Shown: positions 16,331 through 25,310, counted from the stretch's first letter. The stretch: DNA of 53,744 bases from Candidatus Gastranaerophilales bacterium (GCA_910587175.1 CAJULH010000008.1:1-53744), one strand, 5' to 3'. The notes: a model not told the origin generated them from the sequence alone. A program made the numbers and translations.

Positions 16331-16956
16331 TATATTTTCTTTTGTTTACGGAATTCTTTAAAATTGGTATATTTTCACTCGGGGGCGGTTATGCCACCTT
16401 ACCTTTTTTATATCATATGTCTGAAACGTATCATTGGTTTAGTGCGGATGAATTATCCAGAATGCTTGCAATATCAAGCATTACACCGGGACCTGTCGGG
16501 CTGAATGTTGCAACGTTTGCAGGATATAAAACGGGCGGAATTTTAGGTTCCGTTGATGCCACAATGGCGATTATGATACCGTCATTTATAATTGTCATAT
16601 TTATATCAAAAATATTAAAAAAATTTCAGGATAATTTCTATATAAAGGCTGCGCTTTATGCACTCCGCCCTGCAACTGCTGCAATGATTGCGGCAGTTGG
16701 TGTAAGGCTTTTTTCAGGGAGCATTGTTTTAAATATGCCCAAAAATCCGTCTTCTTTTTTGAATTCTCTTTCAAATGGTTTTTTAACCCCTGGCGAATAT
16801 ATTGATATAAGGGCATTTATGCTTCTTGTCTTTCTTTTTATTCTGAGTTTAAGGTTAAAAAGAGACCCGCTTATTTATCTTTTAATTGGTGCTGTTTTTG
16901 GAATACTGCTACATTTTGGGCATATTTTAAATCTTTTTCAGAAAACATTTTTGTGA
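16327..16956 (+). CDS. chrA: Chromate transporter, second half (ChrA short form)
   Basis: 209 aa. It has the same CHR-domain start (FFKIGIFSLGGGYATLPFL) and ITPGPVGLNVATFAGYKTGG, the second conserved block. About six hydrophobic segments follow, with a variable loop near residues 140-160. Its start codon lies inside the stop of the first half, so translation is coupled. Each half has its own complete CHR motif set, so this is a normal paired short-chain system and not a broken gene. Confidence 0.9.
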   Translation: MIYFLLFTEFFKIGIFSLGGGYATLPFLYHMSETYHWFSADELSRMLAISSITPGPVGLNVATFAGYKTGGILGSVDATMAIMIPSFIIVIFISKILKKFQDNFYIKAALYALRPATAAMIAAVGVRLFSGSIVLNMPKNPSSFLNSLSNGFLTPGEYIDIRAFMLLVFLFILSLRLKRDPLIYLLIGAVFGILLHFGHILNLFQKTFL

Positions 16957-16999
16957 TATTTTTATTTTTGTAGATTTCATTTTTGATGGAGAAAAATCC

Positions 17000-17953
17000 A
17001 TGCAGGATACAAAGCTTGCTATTGTTATTCCTTGTTTTAACGAGGCTTTAAATTTACCCGTAAGCCTTGAAAAATTGTGGAATATTTTGCACAGGATGAT
17101 TGATGATAAAAATATCAGTTCCGAAAGCTTTGTATTTTTGGTGGATGACGGCAGTGCAGACGGCTCCTGGGAGATTATAAAAAAGGCGCATGAGAGATCT
17201 GAATACAAGGTGAAGGCAGTCCGTTTTTCAAGGAATTTCGGGAACCAGTCTGCTATTATTGCAGGACTTGAAAATGCTTATAAGCTTGGCGCTGACGCCG
17301 CAATTACAATTGATGCAGACCTGCAGCAGGACGAAACAAAAATAGCAGAGTTTGTAAAAGCTTATGATGAAGGGTATGACATTGTTTGCGGCATCAGGAA
17401 AAACAGAACTGACGGATTGTTTAAAAAAACCTGTTCCAATCTTTTTTACAGGGTGATAAATTTTCTTGGGGTAAATATAAAACCAAATCATTCTGAATTT
17501 AGACTTGTATCAAGGCGTACACTTCAGATTTTATCCCAATATAAAGAGACAAATCTTTTTATACGCGGGCTTTTTTATGACCTTGGATTAAAGACAAAAG
17601 ATATTTATTTCGATGTAAAAGAAAGAAAATTCGGTGAATCAAAATTCAGCTTTTTGTCTCTTTTGGCGCTTGCTGCAAAAGGTATAGTTTCATTTAGTGC
17701 AAGACCCTTAAGGATAGTATTTTTCCTTGGTTTTGGTATTTCTTTTATAAGTGTTTTACTTGCAATAGCTTGTATTATAAGACTTGTATTCCATCTTAAT
17801 TATCTTTCTGGACTTGAATTATTTGAAACCTGGGAAACCTTTGCAACCGGCATGGAAATCCTCTGCATTGGTATTATTGGTGAATACATAGGGCAGATTT
17901 TGGTCGAGGTAAAGGCAAGACCGAGATATATAACGGATGAAGAGCTGAAATGA
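17000..17953 (+). CDS. Family 2 glycosyltransferase, polyprenyl-phosphate type (GtrB/DPM1-like)
   Basis: 317 aa. Transfers a sugar from a nucleotide donor to a polyprenyl phosphate on the cytoplasmic face of the membrane. The GT-A domain spans about 5-225: IVIPCFNEALNLP, VDDGSADGSWEII and the metal-binding DADLQQD near residue 106. Two C-terminal membrane helices (about 235-258 and 275-300) end in EYIGQILVEVKARPRY, a typical tail of this subfamily. It overlaps the following membrane glycosyltransferase by ATGA, which suggests the lipid-linked sugar is the donor for that enzyme. Confidence 0.9.
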   Translation: MQDTKLAIVIPCFNEALNLPVSLEKLWNILHRMIDDKNISSESFVFLVDDGSADGSWEIIKKAHERSEYKVKAVRFSRNFGNQSAIIAGLENAYKLGADAAITIDADLQQDETKIAEFVKAYDEGYDIVCGIRKNRTDGLFKKTCSNLFYRVINFLGVNIKPNHSEFRLVSRRTLQILSQYKETNLFIRGLFYDLGLKTKDIYFDVKERKFGESKFSFLSLLALAAKGIVSFSARPLRIVFFLGFGISFISVLLAIACIIRLVFHLNYLSGLELFETWETFATGMEILCIGIIGEYIGQILVEVKARPRYITDEELK

Positions 17954-19410
17954 AGCCTGAATCTTTTTTAAAGCCATTGACAGATGGTCGGATATTATTG
18001 GGCATAGTGTTTTTTGCCGTAATAGCCATCAGGTTTTCATTATTTTTTGGGGTTGACAAGTCTCTCTGGCTGGATGAGGCTGCTCTTGCCATAAATATTT
18101 TAGACAAAGGTTTTGGTGAATTCTTCTCTCCTTTGATATACAGCCAGGCGGCGCCTCCTTTGTTTTTGATTTTAACAAAATTGCTTACCGTTGTTTTTGG
18201 TGCTGGAGAAAAAGTTTTAAGATTTATTCCGTTTTTGTGCGGGCTTTTGTCAATTTTTGCTTTTTATTTTCTTTTAAAAGAAGTGTTTAAAAAATGTCCC
18301 AGAATAGCTTATTTTGGTACATTTATATTTTCGTTCGGTTTTTCTTTTTTGTATAATTCAATTGAATTTAAACCGTATACGACGGATGTTTTATTTACCA
18401 TTTTGGTATTTTTAATCTGGTTAAAAATTTTTTCAAACAATAATATATCAGCAGATGACTCAAAAAATTATAAAAAAGAAAACATTTTTGTATTCTTATT
18501 CTCTCTTTTTCCGCTTTTTTCATTTGGTTCAATCTTTTCTTTGAGTGCCGTTTGGGTGCTGTTGTTTTTTAGGAAAAATAAAATTCCTTTTTTAATTTTA
18601 ACCATATCTTTTATTTTGGAATATTTTTTCGTATTTTCGAATTTAAATTCTGCTACAAGTGTGTATCAATATTGGCTTCCGTATTTTATAAACTTTAGTC
18701 TTTTAAAATGCGGCACAACTTTTTTAGAGATTTTAAGATATCATCTCTTTCCGTCTTGTTTTGCAAATTTTGCCTGCATATTTTTTGTTTTCGGGATTTT
18801 TTGCCTTTATAAAAAGAACAGGGGAGTTTTTACAATTTCTCTTTTAACCATCATATCAGGGCTTTGCGCTTCGTTTTTAAATTTGTATCCTCTATACGGC
18901 AGGCTTTCATTGTTTTTGTATCCTGTAATATTATTGGTTATATTGTCTCCCTTGTGTTTTAGTGTCTTTTCGGGCTGGAAAAATAAGTGTGTTTTAACCA
19001 TAGTTTTCATATTTATTTTAAGTACTGTTTTTTATAATCCATTTGTCCCTGCGCTTTATAAAAGGGAAGAAATAAAACCGCATTTGTCTTATTTAAAGGA
19101 TAATATAAAGCCAAAAGATAAGATTTTTGTATATAAAAACGCACACGTAACGTTTTTGTATTACAACAAAATGTATGATTTTAAAAACGAAACGTATATT
19201 TGTGCATTTAATAAAGGTGATAATGATTGCATAAACGAGATGAACCGTTTCTGTGATTCAACGCCTGCCGGAAATTCCTGCTATATCCTCTATTCAAGCG
19301 AAATTAATGCCGGACAAAATATTAAAACCCTGAATAAAATTATTAATAACGCTGGCGGTAAGATTATTAAAACCGATGTTAATTCTGTTTTATATGAAAT
19401 GGTTAAATAA
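17950..19410 (+). CDS. Polytopic glycosyltransferase, GT39/ArnT-like (GT-C)
   Basis: 486 aa with about ten to eleven membrane helices and a C-terminal soluble region from about 385. The first loop carries the acidic motif SLWLDEAALAINIL (near residue 40) and then SQAAPPLFLIL. Both are typical of dolichyl/undecaprenyl-phosphate sugar transferases that act on the outer face of the inner membrane. It is translationally coupled to the GT2 gene, which would make the lipid-linked donor. The acceptor (lipid, glycan or protein such as a pilin) is unknown. Four Cys in the C-terminal domain (near 420-455) may form disulfides. Confidence 0.82.
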   Translation: MKPESFLKPLTDGRILLGIVFFAVIAIRFSLFFGVDKSLWLDEAALAINILDKGFGEFFSPLIYSQAAPPLFLILTKLLTVVFGAGEKVLRFIPFLCGLLSIFAFYFLLKEVFKKCPRIAYFGTFIFSFGFSFLYNSIEFKPYTTDVLFTILVFLIWLKIFSNNNISADDSKNYKKENIFVFLFSLFPLFSFGSIFSLSAVWVLLFFRKNKIPFLILTISFILEYFFVFSNLNSATSVYQYWLPYFINFSLLKCGTTFLEILRYHLFPSCFANFACIFFVFGIFCLYKKNRGVFTISLLTIISGLCASFLNLYPLYGRLSLFLYPVILLVILSPLCFSVFSGWKNKCVLTIVFIFILSTVFYNPFVPALYKREEIKPHLSYLKDNIKPKDKIFVYKNAHVTFLYYNKMYDFKNETYICAFNKGDNDCINEMNRFCDSTPAGNSCYILYSSEINAGQNIKTLNKIINNAGGKIIKTDVNSVLYEMVK

Positions 19411-19426
19411 ACGTTATTGCAGGATT

Positions 19427-20488
19427 CTACAGTGTGGATAAATACCATTCGTATGTTTTTTTAATGCCATCTGCAAGCTCTGTTTTTGGTTTCCAGCCTA
19501 AGGATTTTATTTTTGTATCATCCATAAGTTTTCTAAATGTGCCGTTTGGCTTCGTTTTGTCATATTCAATATTTTGCGGCGTGCCTACTATTTTTCTTAC
19601 TATTTCATAAAGATTGGATAATTTTATATCATTGCCTGCTGTAATATTTACAAGCTCTCCGATATCTTTATAGTCCTTGTTTTGCATAAGATAATACGCG
19701 GCATCTGCTAAATCATCTGACGACATCAGTTCCCTGTATACGCTGCCATCGCCCCAAACCATAACCTTGTCTTTATATGCACCGATTTTATTTAATACAC
19801 CTTCAAGTGCAGCATTGTCATTCAGGTCAAATGTTTCATCCAGCCCGTAGCCGATTTTTCTTATTTTTAAATCCTGCCTGATACTGTTGAAATCCCCGGC
19901 ATATAGCAGTTTTGCAAGATGAAAACGTCTGATTAACATAGGCAGAAGGTGGGCTGTTTCCATATTAAAATTATCATTTATACCATACTGGTTTGTTGGC
20001 ATCAGGGAGATAAAGTTTGTACCGTACTGTTCGTTGTAATATCTGCAAAGCTTGATTGCAGCAATCTTTGCTATGGCATATCCTTCATTTGTAGATTCCA
20101 AAGGAGAGGTCAAAAGGCAATCCTCCTTCATAGGCTGCGGGGCATTTTTTGGGTATATACAGCTGGAACCCAGGTTTACAAGCTTTTTTACTCCATTTTT
20201 ATAGCTTGAATTGATTATATTTGTTGAAATCATTAAATTTTTATAGATAAAATCTGCAGGATAAGTTGAATTAGCAAGTATTCCGCCCACTTTTGCCGCA
20301 GCCAGAAAAACGTATTCCGGTTTTTCGGATTCAAAGAATTCTTCCGTTGCTCTTTGGTCTTCCAGGTTAAGTTCGGATGAAGTCCTTAGGATGAGATTGT
20401 TATATCCTTTCTGTCTTAACTTTCGCTCTATTGCGCTTCCGACAAGACCTCTGTGTCCTGCGATATAAATTTTAGAATTTTTTTCCAT
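19427..20488 (-). CDS. fcl: GDP-L-fucose synthase
   Basis: Converts GDP-4-keto-6-deoxymannose to GDP-L-fucose with NADPH for surface glycans. 353 aa from the ATG at 20488. The frame extends 17 residues further but with an implausible N-terminus. Short-chain dehydrogenase motifs: IYIAGHRGLVGS at the N-terminus, the catalytic Ser in LGSSCIYP and the YAIAK Tyr/Lys pair. A segment near 190-250 (residues around LLYAGDFNSIRQDLK) makes it longer than the roughly 320-aa enterobacterial enzyme; this long form occurs in other phyla. The ATG lies about 10 nt after a strong minus-strand -10 box, so the mRNA may be nearly leaderless. No GDP-mannose dehydratase is in view. Confidence 0.92.
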   Translation of the reverse strand: MEKNSKIYIAGHRGLVGSAIERKLRQKGYNNLILRTSSELNLEDQRATEEFFESEKPEYVFLAAAKVGGILANSTYPADFIYKNLMISTNIINSSYKNGVKKLVNLGSSCIYPKNAPQPMKEDCLLTSPLESTNEGYAIAKIAAIKLCRYYNEQYGTNFISLMPTNQYGINDNFNMETAHLLPMLIRRFHLAKLLYAGDFNSIRQDLKIRKIGYGLDETFDLNDNAALEGVLNKIGAYKDKVMVWGDGSVYRELMSSDDLADAAYYLMQNKDYKDIGELVNITAGNDIKLSNLYEIVRKIVGTPQNIEYDKTKPNGTFRKLMDDTKIKSLGWKPKTELADGIKKTYEWYLSTL

Positions 20489-20498
20489 AATAAAATAG

Positions 20499-20527
20499 AT
20501 TATATGCTTCTTTCTGCTTCGTCTCAA
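20499..20527 (-). promoter_or_regulatory. Promoter of fcl
   Basis: On the minus strand TTGAGA, a 17-nt spacer and a perfect TATAAT. Transcription should begin two to four nt before the fcl ATG, leaving no room for a ribosome-binding site. Confidence 0.65.
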
Positions 20528-20615
20528 GGCTTGAAACATTTATTAATATTATTTATTTTAATATTTGTATGCTAAAATTATTTTGAATTAATACAATTGT
20601 AAGAGTTTACAGATT

Positions 20616-22046
20616 ATGAAAGATATTTTTTTAAAAAGGACAAAAATTGTTGTAACGCTCGGACCTGCAACAGAAACCCCCGAGATGGTAAAAGAGTTGA
20701 TTTTAGCTGGTGCAAATGTATTCAGGCTAAATACATCCCATGGTACTATGGATTACCACAGGGAAAAAATCCGGATGATAAAAGATGTTGCATCAAAAAT
20801 GGGTGTATATGCTGCAACGCTTGTGGATTTGCAGGGTCCTAAAATCAGAATCGGCAATCTAAAGGAAGAGATTATTATAAAAAACGGGGATAAACTTGTT
20901 TTTGAACATTCAAATGAACAAAAAGGAGATATTATTCCTGTCGATTACGAGGGGCTTTCAAATGATGTTTCAAAAGGAAGCCGTATATTAATTGATGATG
21001 GCAAACTTGAAGTTGTTGTAGATGAAGTGAATGATAATAAGGTTTATGCAACCGTTACAAACGGAGGGGTTTTAAAATCCAGGAAGGGATTAAATATCCC
21101 GGGCTCTACTGCAAGTCTTGATGCTGTAACGCCGAAAGATGTTGATTTTATTAAATTTGCCGTGGAAGAAAAAGCGGATTTAATTGCACTTTCTTTTGTA
21201 AGGAAAAAGGAAGATGTTCTTCTTTGTAAAAAATATATAAACGATTTTAATTCTGCAATTCCTGTTGTTTCAAAGCTTGAAAAACCGGATGCAATTCAAA
21301 ATCTGTGCGAAATTGTTTCCGTTTCCGATGCTATTATGGTGGCAAGAGGAGACCTTGGAATAGAGCTTTCACCTGTGGATGTACCCATTTGCCAGAAACT
21401 TATAATTGATGAGGCAAATAAACAGAGAAAGCCTGTAATTGTGGCAACGCAAATGCTTGAATCAATGATAAATGAGCCGATTCCAACCCGCGCGGAAAGT
21501 TCTGATGTTGCAAATGCTATTTTGGATGGGACAGATGCCGTTATGCTTTCCGGAGAAACTTCTGTCGGAAAATTTGCACTGGATGCTGTTAAGATGATGT
21601 CAAAAATTGCAATAAGCACCGAGGGCAGCTGTTTTTATAAATTTGATACCGATAAGGAATTGAATGACGATATAGCACTTACCCGTCAGGCTGTTGTTTT
21701 TGGGGCGGATAAAATGTTGAAATATGTGAATGCAAAAGCTATTTTGAGTTTTTCACATTTTGGATATTCAACGCGCCTTATGTCAAAATTAAAGCCTTCC
21801 GCTCCTGTTATTATGGTGTCTGATATGGAAGAAACCTGTAGGAAGATGGCGCTTAGCTGGGGTGTATATCCCTTTTGCAAAAAATGGGATGCAACGGTAG
21901 ATCAGGATTTGCTTTTAAAAGTGGATGAATTTTTAATAAATGAAGTTGGTCTGAAACAGAATGATTATGTTGTTATTACAGGTTCTGCCCCAAGGCTTAT
22001 TTCAGGACGGACAAATTTTGTCAGGGTGCATAAAATCGGTACATAA
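20616..22046 (+). CDS. pyk: Pyruvate kinase
   Basis: Final ATP-yielding step of glycolysis: phosphoenolpyruvate to pyruvate. 476 aa, the normal length without a C-terminal PEP-utiliser extension. The barrel begins at RTKIVVTLGPAT. The catalytic segment MVARGDLGIEL lies near 247. A conserved ATQMLESM follows at about 280, then TDAVMLSGETSVGKF. The C-terminal regulatory domain starts near 350. The upstream region has an extended -10 (TGCTAAAAT, 20570-20578) but no good -35. Pyruvate from this step would feed the 2-oxoacid and hydrogenase systems elsewhere in the window. Confidence 0.97.
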   Translation: MKDIFLKRTKIVVTLGPATETPEMVKELILAGANVFRLNTSHGTMDYHREKIRMIKDVASKMGVYAATLVDLQGPKIRIGNLKEEIIIKNGDKLVFEHSNEQKGDIIPVDYEGLSNDVSKGSRILIDDGKLEVVVDEVNDNKVYATVTNGGVLKSRKGLNIPGSTASLDAVTPKDVDFIKFAVEEKADLIALSFVRKKEDVLLCKKYINDFNSAIPVVSKLEKPDAIQNLCEIVSVSDAIMVARGDLGIELSPVDVPICQKLIIDEANKQRKPVIVATQMLESMINEPIPTRAESSDVANAILDGTDAVMLSGETSVGKFALDAVKMMSKIAISTEGSCFYKFDTDKELNDDIALTRQAVVFGADKMLKYVNAKAILSFSHFGYSTRLMSKLKPSAPVIMVSDMEETCRKMALSWGVYPFCKKWDATVDQDLLLKVDEFLINEVGLKQNDYVVITGSAPRLISGRTNFVRVHKIGT

Positions 22047-22121
22047 TAATCAGGGCGTGTTTTATACAGGGTTAGTTCATCTTGTGTGGCAAAACTCTTA
22101 GAATCGGGAAGAGGTAGAAAT

Positions 22122-23387
22122 ATGAAAGATAATACAAAATGTCTGCATTCAGGATATACTCCGGAAAACGGGGGTCCAAGAGTGATGCCCATTTATCAGA
22201 GCACAACTTTCAGATTTAATTCCACAAAAGAAATCGGTGATGTTTTTAATGACCCTACAAAAGCGCACATCTATACCCGCTTTACAAACCCCACGGTTGA
22301 TGTGGTTGAAAAAAAGATAGCAAGCCTTGAAGGCGGTGTTGCTGCAATGTGTACATCAAGCGGTCAAATGGCATCCTTGATGTCTGTTTTAAACCTTTGT
22401 AAATCAGGAGACAGTTTCATTAGTTCATCTTCAATATATGGCGGTACGCTGAATTTGTTTGCAGTAACAATGAAACGTTTTGGAATAGAGTGTATTTTTG
22501 TAGATGTTGATGCAACGGAAGAAGAAATTCAATCCAAAATTAAATCAAATACCAGGGCGATTTTTGGTGAAACCTTAACAAATCCATCACTTCAGGTATT
22601 GGATATTGAAAAATTTGCCCGTGTGGCTCATAAAAACGGCATTCCTTTGATTGTGGATAATACTTTTCCGACGCCGATTCTGTGTAAACCTATTGAATAC
22701 GGTGCAGATGTTGTAATACATTCAACCTCAAAGTATATGGACGGACATGCTGTGCAGGTGGGTGGTGTTATTGTGGATTCAGGCAAATTTGATTATACCA
22801 ACGGTAATTTCCCTGAATTTACAGAGCCTGATGAATCTTACCATGGAACCATCTATACAAAAGATTACGCTTTTGCGCCATATATTGTAAAAGCAAGAAT
22901 GCAGCTTATGAGAGATTTTGGGGCATATCCTTCCGGAAATTCCGGATTTTTATTAAATCTTGGACTTGAGACCCTTGGTATCAGAATGGAGAAATATTGT
23001 TCAAATGCAATCAAGGTTGCAAGATATCTTGAAGGTACGGGTAAATTTGAAAGCGTGAACTATCCGGGGCTTAAAAGCAGCAAATATTATGATTTAGCTA
23101 TGAAATATCTTCCAAATGGACAAAGCGGGGTTATATCCCTTGTGATAAAGGGCGGCTACGACAATGCTGTTAAATTTATGGATGGTCTTAAGATGGCATC
23201 AAATGAGGTGCATGTGGCTGATATAAGAACCTGTGTGCTGCACCCTGCAAGCGCCACCCACAGACAGCTGACCGAGGAGCAATTGATTGCCTGTGGTATA
23301 AATCCGGGTACTGTAAGGTTTTCAGTTGGTTTGGAAGATGTGGATGATATAATAGCGGATATTGAACAGAGCCTTTCTAAAGTTTAA
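22122..23387 (+). CDS. metY: O-acetylhomoserine sulfhydrylase-type PLP enzyme (MetY / methionine gamma-lyase family)
   Basis: 421 aa from the ATG, which has GAGGTAG 5-6 nt upstream. A GTG 36 nt earlier is in frame but lacks a site. Cys/Met-metabolism PLP fold: the phosphate-binding loop is in TSSGQMA, and the PLP Lys is in HSTSKYMDGH (near 207). VIVDSG and DNTFPTP are also family features. The long loop FTEPDESYHGTIY, with HPASATHRQL near the C-terminus, favours direct sulfhydrylation of O-acetylhomoserine. Methionine gamma-lyase activity cannot be excluded. It follows pyk by 75 nt with no clear terminator. Confidence 0.8.
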   Translation: MKDNTKCLHSGYTPENGGPRVMPIYQSTTFRFNSTKEIGDVFNDPTKAHIYTRFTNPTVDVVEKKIASLEGGVAAMCTSSGQMASLMSVLNLCKSGDSFISSSSIYGGTLNLFAVTMKRFGIECIFVDVDATEEEIQSKIKSNTRAIFGETLTNPSLQVLDIEKFARVAHKNGIPLIVDNTFPTPILCKPIEYGADVVIHSTSKYMDGHAVQVGGVIVDSGKFDYTNGNFPEFTEPDESYHGTIYTKDYAFAPYIVKARMQLMRDFGAYPSGNSGFLLNLGLETLGIRMEKYCSNAIKVARYLEGTGKFESVNYPGLKSSKYYDLAMKYLPNGQSGVISLVIKGGYDNAVKFMDGLKMASNEVHVADIRTCVLHPASATHRQLTEEQLIACGINPGTVRFSVGLEDVDDIIADIEQSLSKV

Positions 23388-23456
23388 AATTTCCGGTTTA
23401 AAATTTATATATTTCTAAGGCAATTTTTATTGTCTGTTTGTTTTGTTTAATTTGTT

Positions 23457-24065
23457 ATGAACAATATATCATTTGGAAAAAGAATACCAATATCCGAGAC
23501 CCGGATTTACAATAAAAATACCGAGAAATTCGAAAAAGCTACTCTGTATGAAATTGACGGGCATGATGGCGAATCTGATTTAGAAGAGCTGAGTGATTCC
23601 GGTAACTGGAGATACAGGCATGAAATGGCTGCCAATATGCTTGGCAAGATATATGAATTGTCCTCATATGATGAATTATCTGATTTTAAAAAGAATATGC
23701 TTGATAACAACAGGTATTATGTCTTGAAAACAAAAGACGGCAAACTTGCTGCAATTTGCGAAACGCATGGGATTTTTAATTTTTCAGATGTGCATTACCT
23801 TGAAAGAGATAAAGCAAAGGGATATAGTCTTTGCGGTCAGGCAATACTGGCTTCTGTTGTAAGACAAATGCTGAAAAAACCTGATGCACAAATTGTGGTA
23901 AGTGATCCTGTTGAAAAAGCCAGAGAATTTTATACCAAAAGCTGTGGCTTTGAAGAAAAAACACCCGGCTCCCGCGGGATTGAAATGAATGAAGACCAAA
24001 TGAGGGATTTTGTTCAAAGATTTGAACAAACAGTGCAAGCGCCGATTGTTGATATTAGAAGGTAA
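23457..24065 (+). CDS. Small protein with a GNAT-like C-terminal half
   Basis: 202 aa. The N-terminal 60 residues (NNISFGKRIPISETRIYN) are of unknown type. From about 65 the pattern fits an acetyltransferase fold: a strand YYVLKTKDGKLAAICE, then KAKGYSLCGQAILASVVRQML as a possible acetyl-CoA loop and helix. AREFYTKSCGFEE is the classic C-terminal GNAT helix-strand. The pyrophosphate-binding R/Q-x-x-G-x-G/A motif is poorly conserved, so the assignment is tentative. No signal peptide is seen. No gene neighbour indicates a substrate. Confidence 0.55.
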   Translation: MNNISFGKRIPISETRIYNKNTEKFEKATLYEIDGHDGESDLEELSDSGNWRYRHEMAANMLGKIYELSSYDELSDFKKNMLDNNRYYVLKTKDGKLAAICETHGIFNFSDVHYLERDKAKGYSLCGQAILASVVRQMLKKPDAQIVVSDPVEKAREFYTKSCGFEEKTPGSRGIEMNEDQMRDFVQRFEQTVQAPIVDIRR

Positions 24066-24074
24066 GTAAATCTA

Positions 24075-24103
24075 TTGACAATACAGTGTATTATTGATAA
24101 AGT
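24075..24103 (+). promoter_or_regulatory. Promoter of the tRNA-Pro transcript
   Basis: TTGACA, a 17-nt spacer and TAAAGT. There is no open frame between here and the tRNA, so the likely product is a precursor of about 410 nt ending at the terminator after the tRNA. Confidence 0.55.
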
Positions 24104-24181
24104 TGTTACGTTATTGTATTGAGATTTGCTTTTGTAGGTCTTGAGCTCAGTGAAAGATTTTGTTTGAAGCAATGCAATAAC

Positions 24182-24245
24182 GCAAGAAGATTGAAAACTG
24201 AATAATTTGATTTAACTATTTTATCGGGATGTTAGCGCAGCCTTG
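24182..24245 (+). repeat. Degenerate copy of the tRNA-Pro 5' end and its upstream flank (copy A)
   Basis: Matches the stretch 24374-24436 closely: shared ATTGAAAACTGAATAA, TTGATT, then TTATCGGGA, TAGCGCAG and CTTG. It covers about 38 bases of tRNA flank plus the tRNA 5' half and then diverges. A hairpin (TTGATAAGC / GCTTGTCAA with one G-U, 24243-24265) follows. Confidence 0.8.
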
Positions 24246-24295
24246 ATAAGCGTTAAGCTTGTCAAAAAGAATAAAGCACCGGGTGCGCGAACTTT

Positions 24296-24376
24296 CGAAA
24301 AACATTATCGGGATGTAGCACTCTGCCGAACAAAAAATTACCCCAATGGGTAAGTTTTTGAAGAGGTGGCAGTGCA
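24296..24376 (+). repeat. Degenerate tRNA-Pro 5' fragment (copy B) carrying a long hairpin
   Basis: GAAAAACATTATCGGGA plus TGTAGC repeats the sequence at the true tRNA start. It then runs into a long stem: GCA-CTGCC with GGCAG-TGC outside (two-base bulge), and CAAAAA-TTACCC with GGGTAA-TTTTTG inside (A-G mismatch, CAAT loop). It has no T-arm or 3' acceptor, so it is not a tRNA. Confidence 0.7.
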
Positions 24377-24416
24377 AGAAAAATTGAAAACTGAATAAGT
24401 TGATTGAAAACATTAT

Positions 24417-24490
24417 CGGGACGTAGCGCAGCTTGGTAGCGCACCTCGCTTGGGACGAGGGGGTCGCAGGTTCAAATCCTGTCGTCCCGA
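24417..24490 (+). tRNA. tRNA-Pro (anticodon TGG)
   Basis: A complete cloverleaf: acceptor arm CGGGACG / CGTCCCG with discriminator A; D-arm GCGC/GCGC with AGCTTGGTA; anticodon arm CCTCG / CGAGG around CTTGGGA, giving anticodon TGG; T-arm GCAGG-TTCAAAT-CCTGT. CCA is not encoded. It is followed nine bases later by a strong terminator. Confidence 0.97.
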
Positions 24491-24498
24491 AACTGTAG

Positions 24499-24524
24499 AA
24501 GAGGGTTTAAAGCCCTCTTTTTTG
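24499..24524 (+). terminator. Terminator after tRNA-Pro
   Basis: AAGAGGG pairs with CCCTCTT around TTTAAAG and is followed by a six-T run. Confidence 0.9.
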
Positions 24525-24715
24525 TACCGGATTTGAACCCTGTGCAAGTATGCTTTTCCTCACAAAGGCTCGAAAATCTCCTGATATTTGAATTTTTGAT
24601 TAGAGTTAATTAAAGCGCAAACCTTAATTTGAGCCCAAGAGTTCAAAATATTCTGTTGCCATTAAATTGCAAAAAGGCTTCCAATCTCTCTCTGCACAAT
24701 ATTTAAGGTTGCGTA

Positions 24716-25258
24716 CTAAGTGTGGTCTTTGTGTCTTTCAACCAAAAGTCTTATTTTCTTATATATCATATTTGAATTTTCAATGTCATTAAGCGAAATG
24801 CCCGTGTTTACCCCTGTATTTGCAGCTGTAACAAGTTTTATTGAGCCAAGATTAAATTGTCTTTGAATAAAGCCTTCGGACAGATGTACTTCTTTGACAT
24901 CATAGAAGCTTATAGTTGTGTGTTTGTGGTTTACAAAACCTTCTACAAATTCAATTCTATCGCTATAGATATCATATCGTGTTGCGTTGTAATTTAATTT
25001 TGTAAAAATGCCGCAAATAAAGGCAAAGAATAACCAGATGCAGATTATTGCCAGTATAACTATGCCTGTTACCGGTATTGTCCAGGGCTGAAATCCTTTT
25101 CCAAGCAGAATGGCTACAAAAATTACGACACCCCATATCAGCAAGTATAACAAAAGTCCAAGTATTGCAGAGCAAACAGGGTTGCCGGAGCCCCCTGTTA
25201 TTAAAAACTTAAACATATAAAACCTTGGCTTTATGGAGGTTAATCTTTTATCATCCAT
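24716..25258 (-). CDS. Membrane-anchored bacterial PH-domain protein (bPH2/YdbT-like)
   Basis: 180 aa. A short N-terminal cytosolic segment precedes two membrane helices (about 30-52 and 60-84). The C-terminal part is a bacterial pleckstrin-homology domain, about 90-170: TRYDIYSDRIEFVEGF, TTISFYDVKEVHLSEGF, then QRQFNLGSIKLVTA. Proteins of this kind sit in the inner membrane; their ligand is unknown. It is divergent from the TonB/TolA-like gene, with only 52 nt between start codons. Confidence 0.82.
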   Translation of the reverse strand: MDDKRLTSIKPRFYMFKFLITGGSGNPVCSAILGLLLYLLIWGVVIFVAILLGKGFQPWTIPVTGIVILAIICIWLFFAFICGIFTKLNYNATRYDIYSDRIEFVEGFVNHKHTTISFYDVKEVHLSEGFIQRQFNLGSIKLVTAANTGVNTGISLNDIENSNMIYKKIRLLVERHKDHT

Positions 25259-25298
25259 TGTTATTTTCCTTGTATTTTTATCTTATGTATATATGCAG

Positions 25299-25304
25299 TA
25301 TAAT
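25299..25304 (+). promoter_or_regulatory. -10 box immediately before the TonB-like start
   Basis: A perfect TATAAT ends 6 nt before the ATG at 25311. No good -35 is found at 16-18 nt. Initiation here would place the first transcribed base at or next to the ATG. Confidence 0.4.
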
Positions 25305-25310
25305 GCTTTT

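Noticed and set aside
15746..16956. Chromate transporter broken by a frameshift
   Set aside because: Each half has a full CHR motif set and its own start; paired short ChrA genes are a known arrangement.
20489..20539. N-terminal extension of fcl (MFQALRRSRKK)
   Set aside because: It overlaps a strong promoter and is unlike the family N-terminus.
24525..24600. Decayed tRNA on the minus strand (CAGGGTTCAAATCCGG resembles a T-arm)
   Set aside because: No matching acceptor, D- or anticodon arms could be found; at best a remnant.
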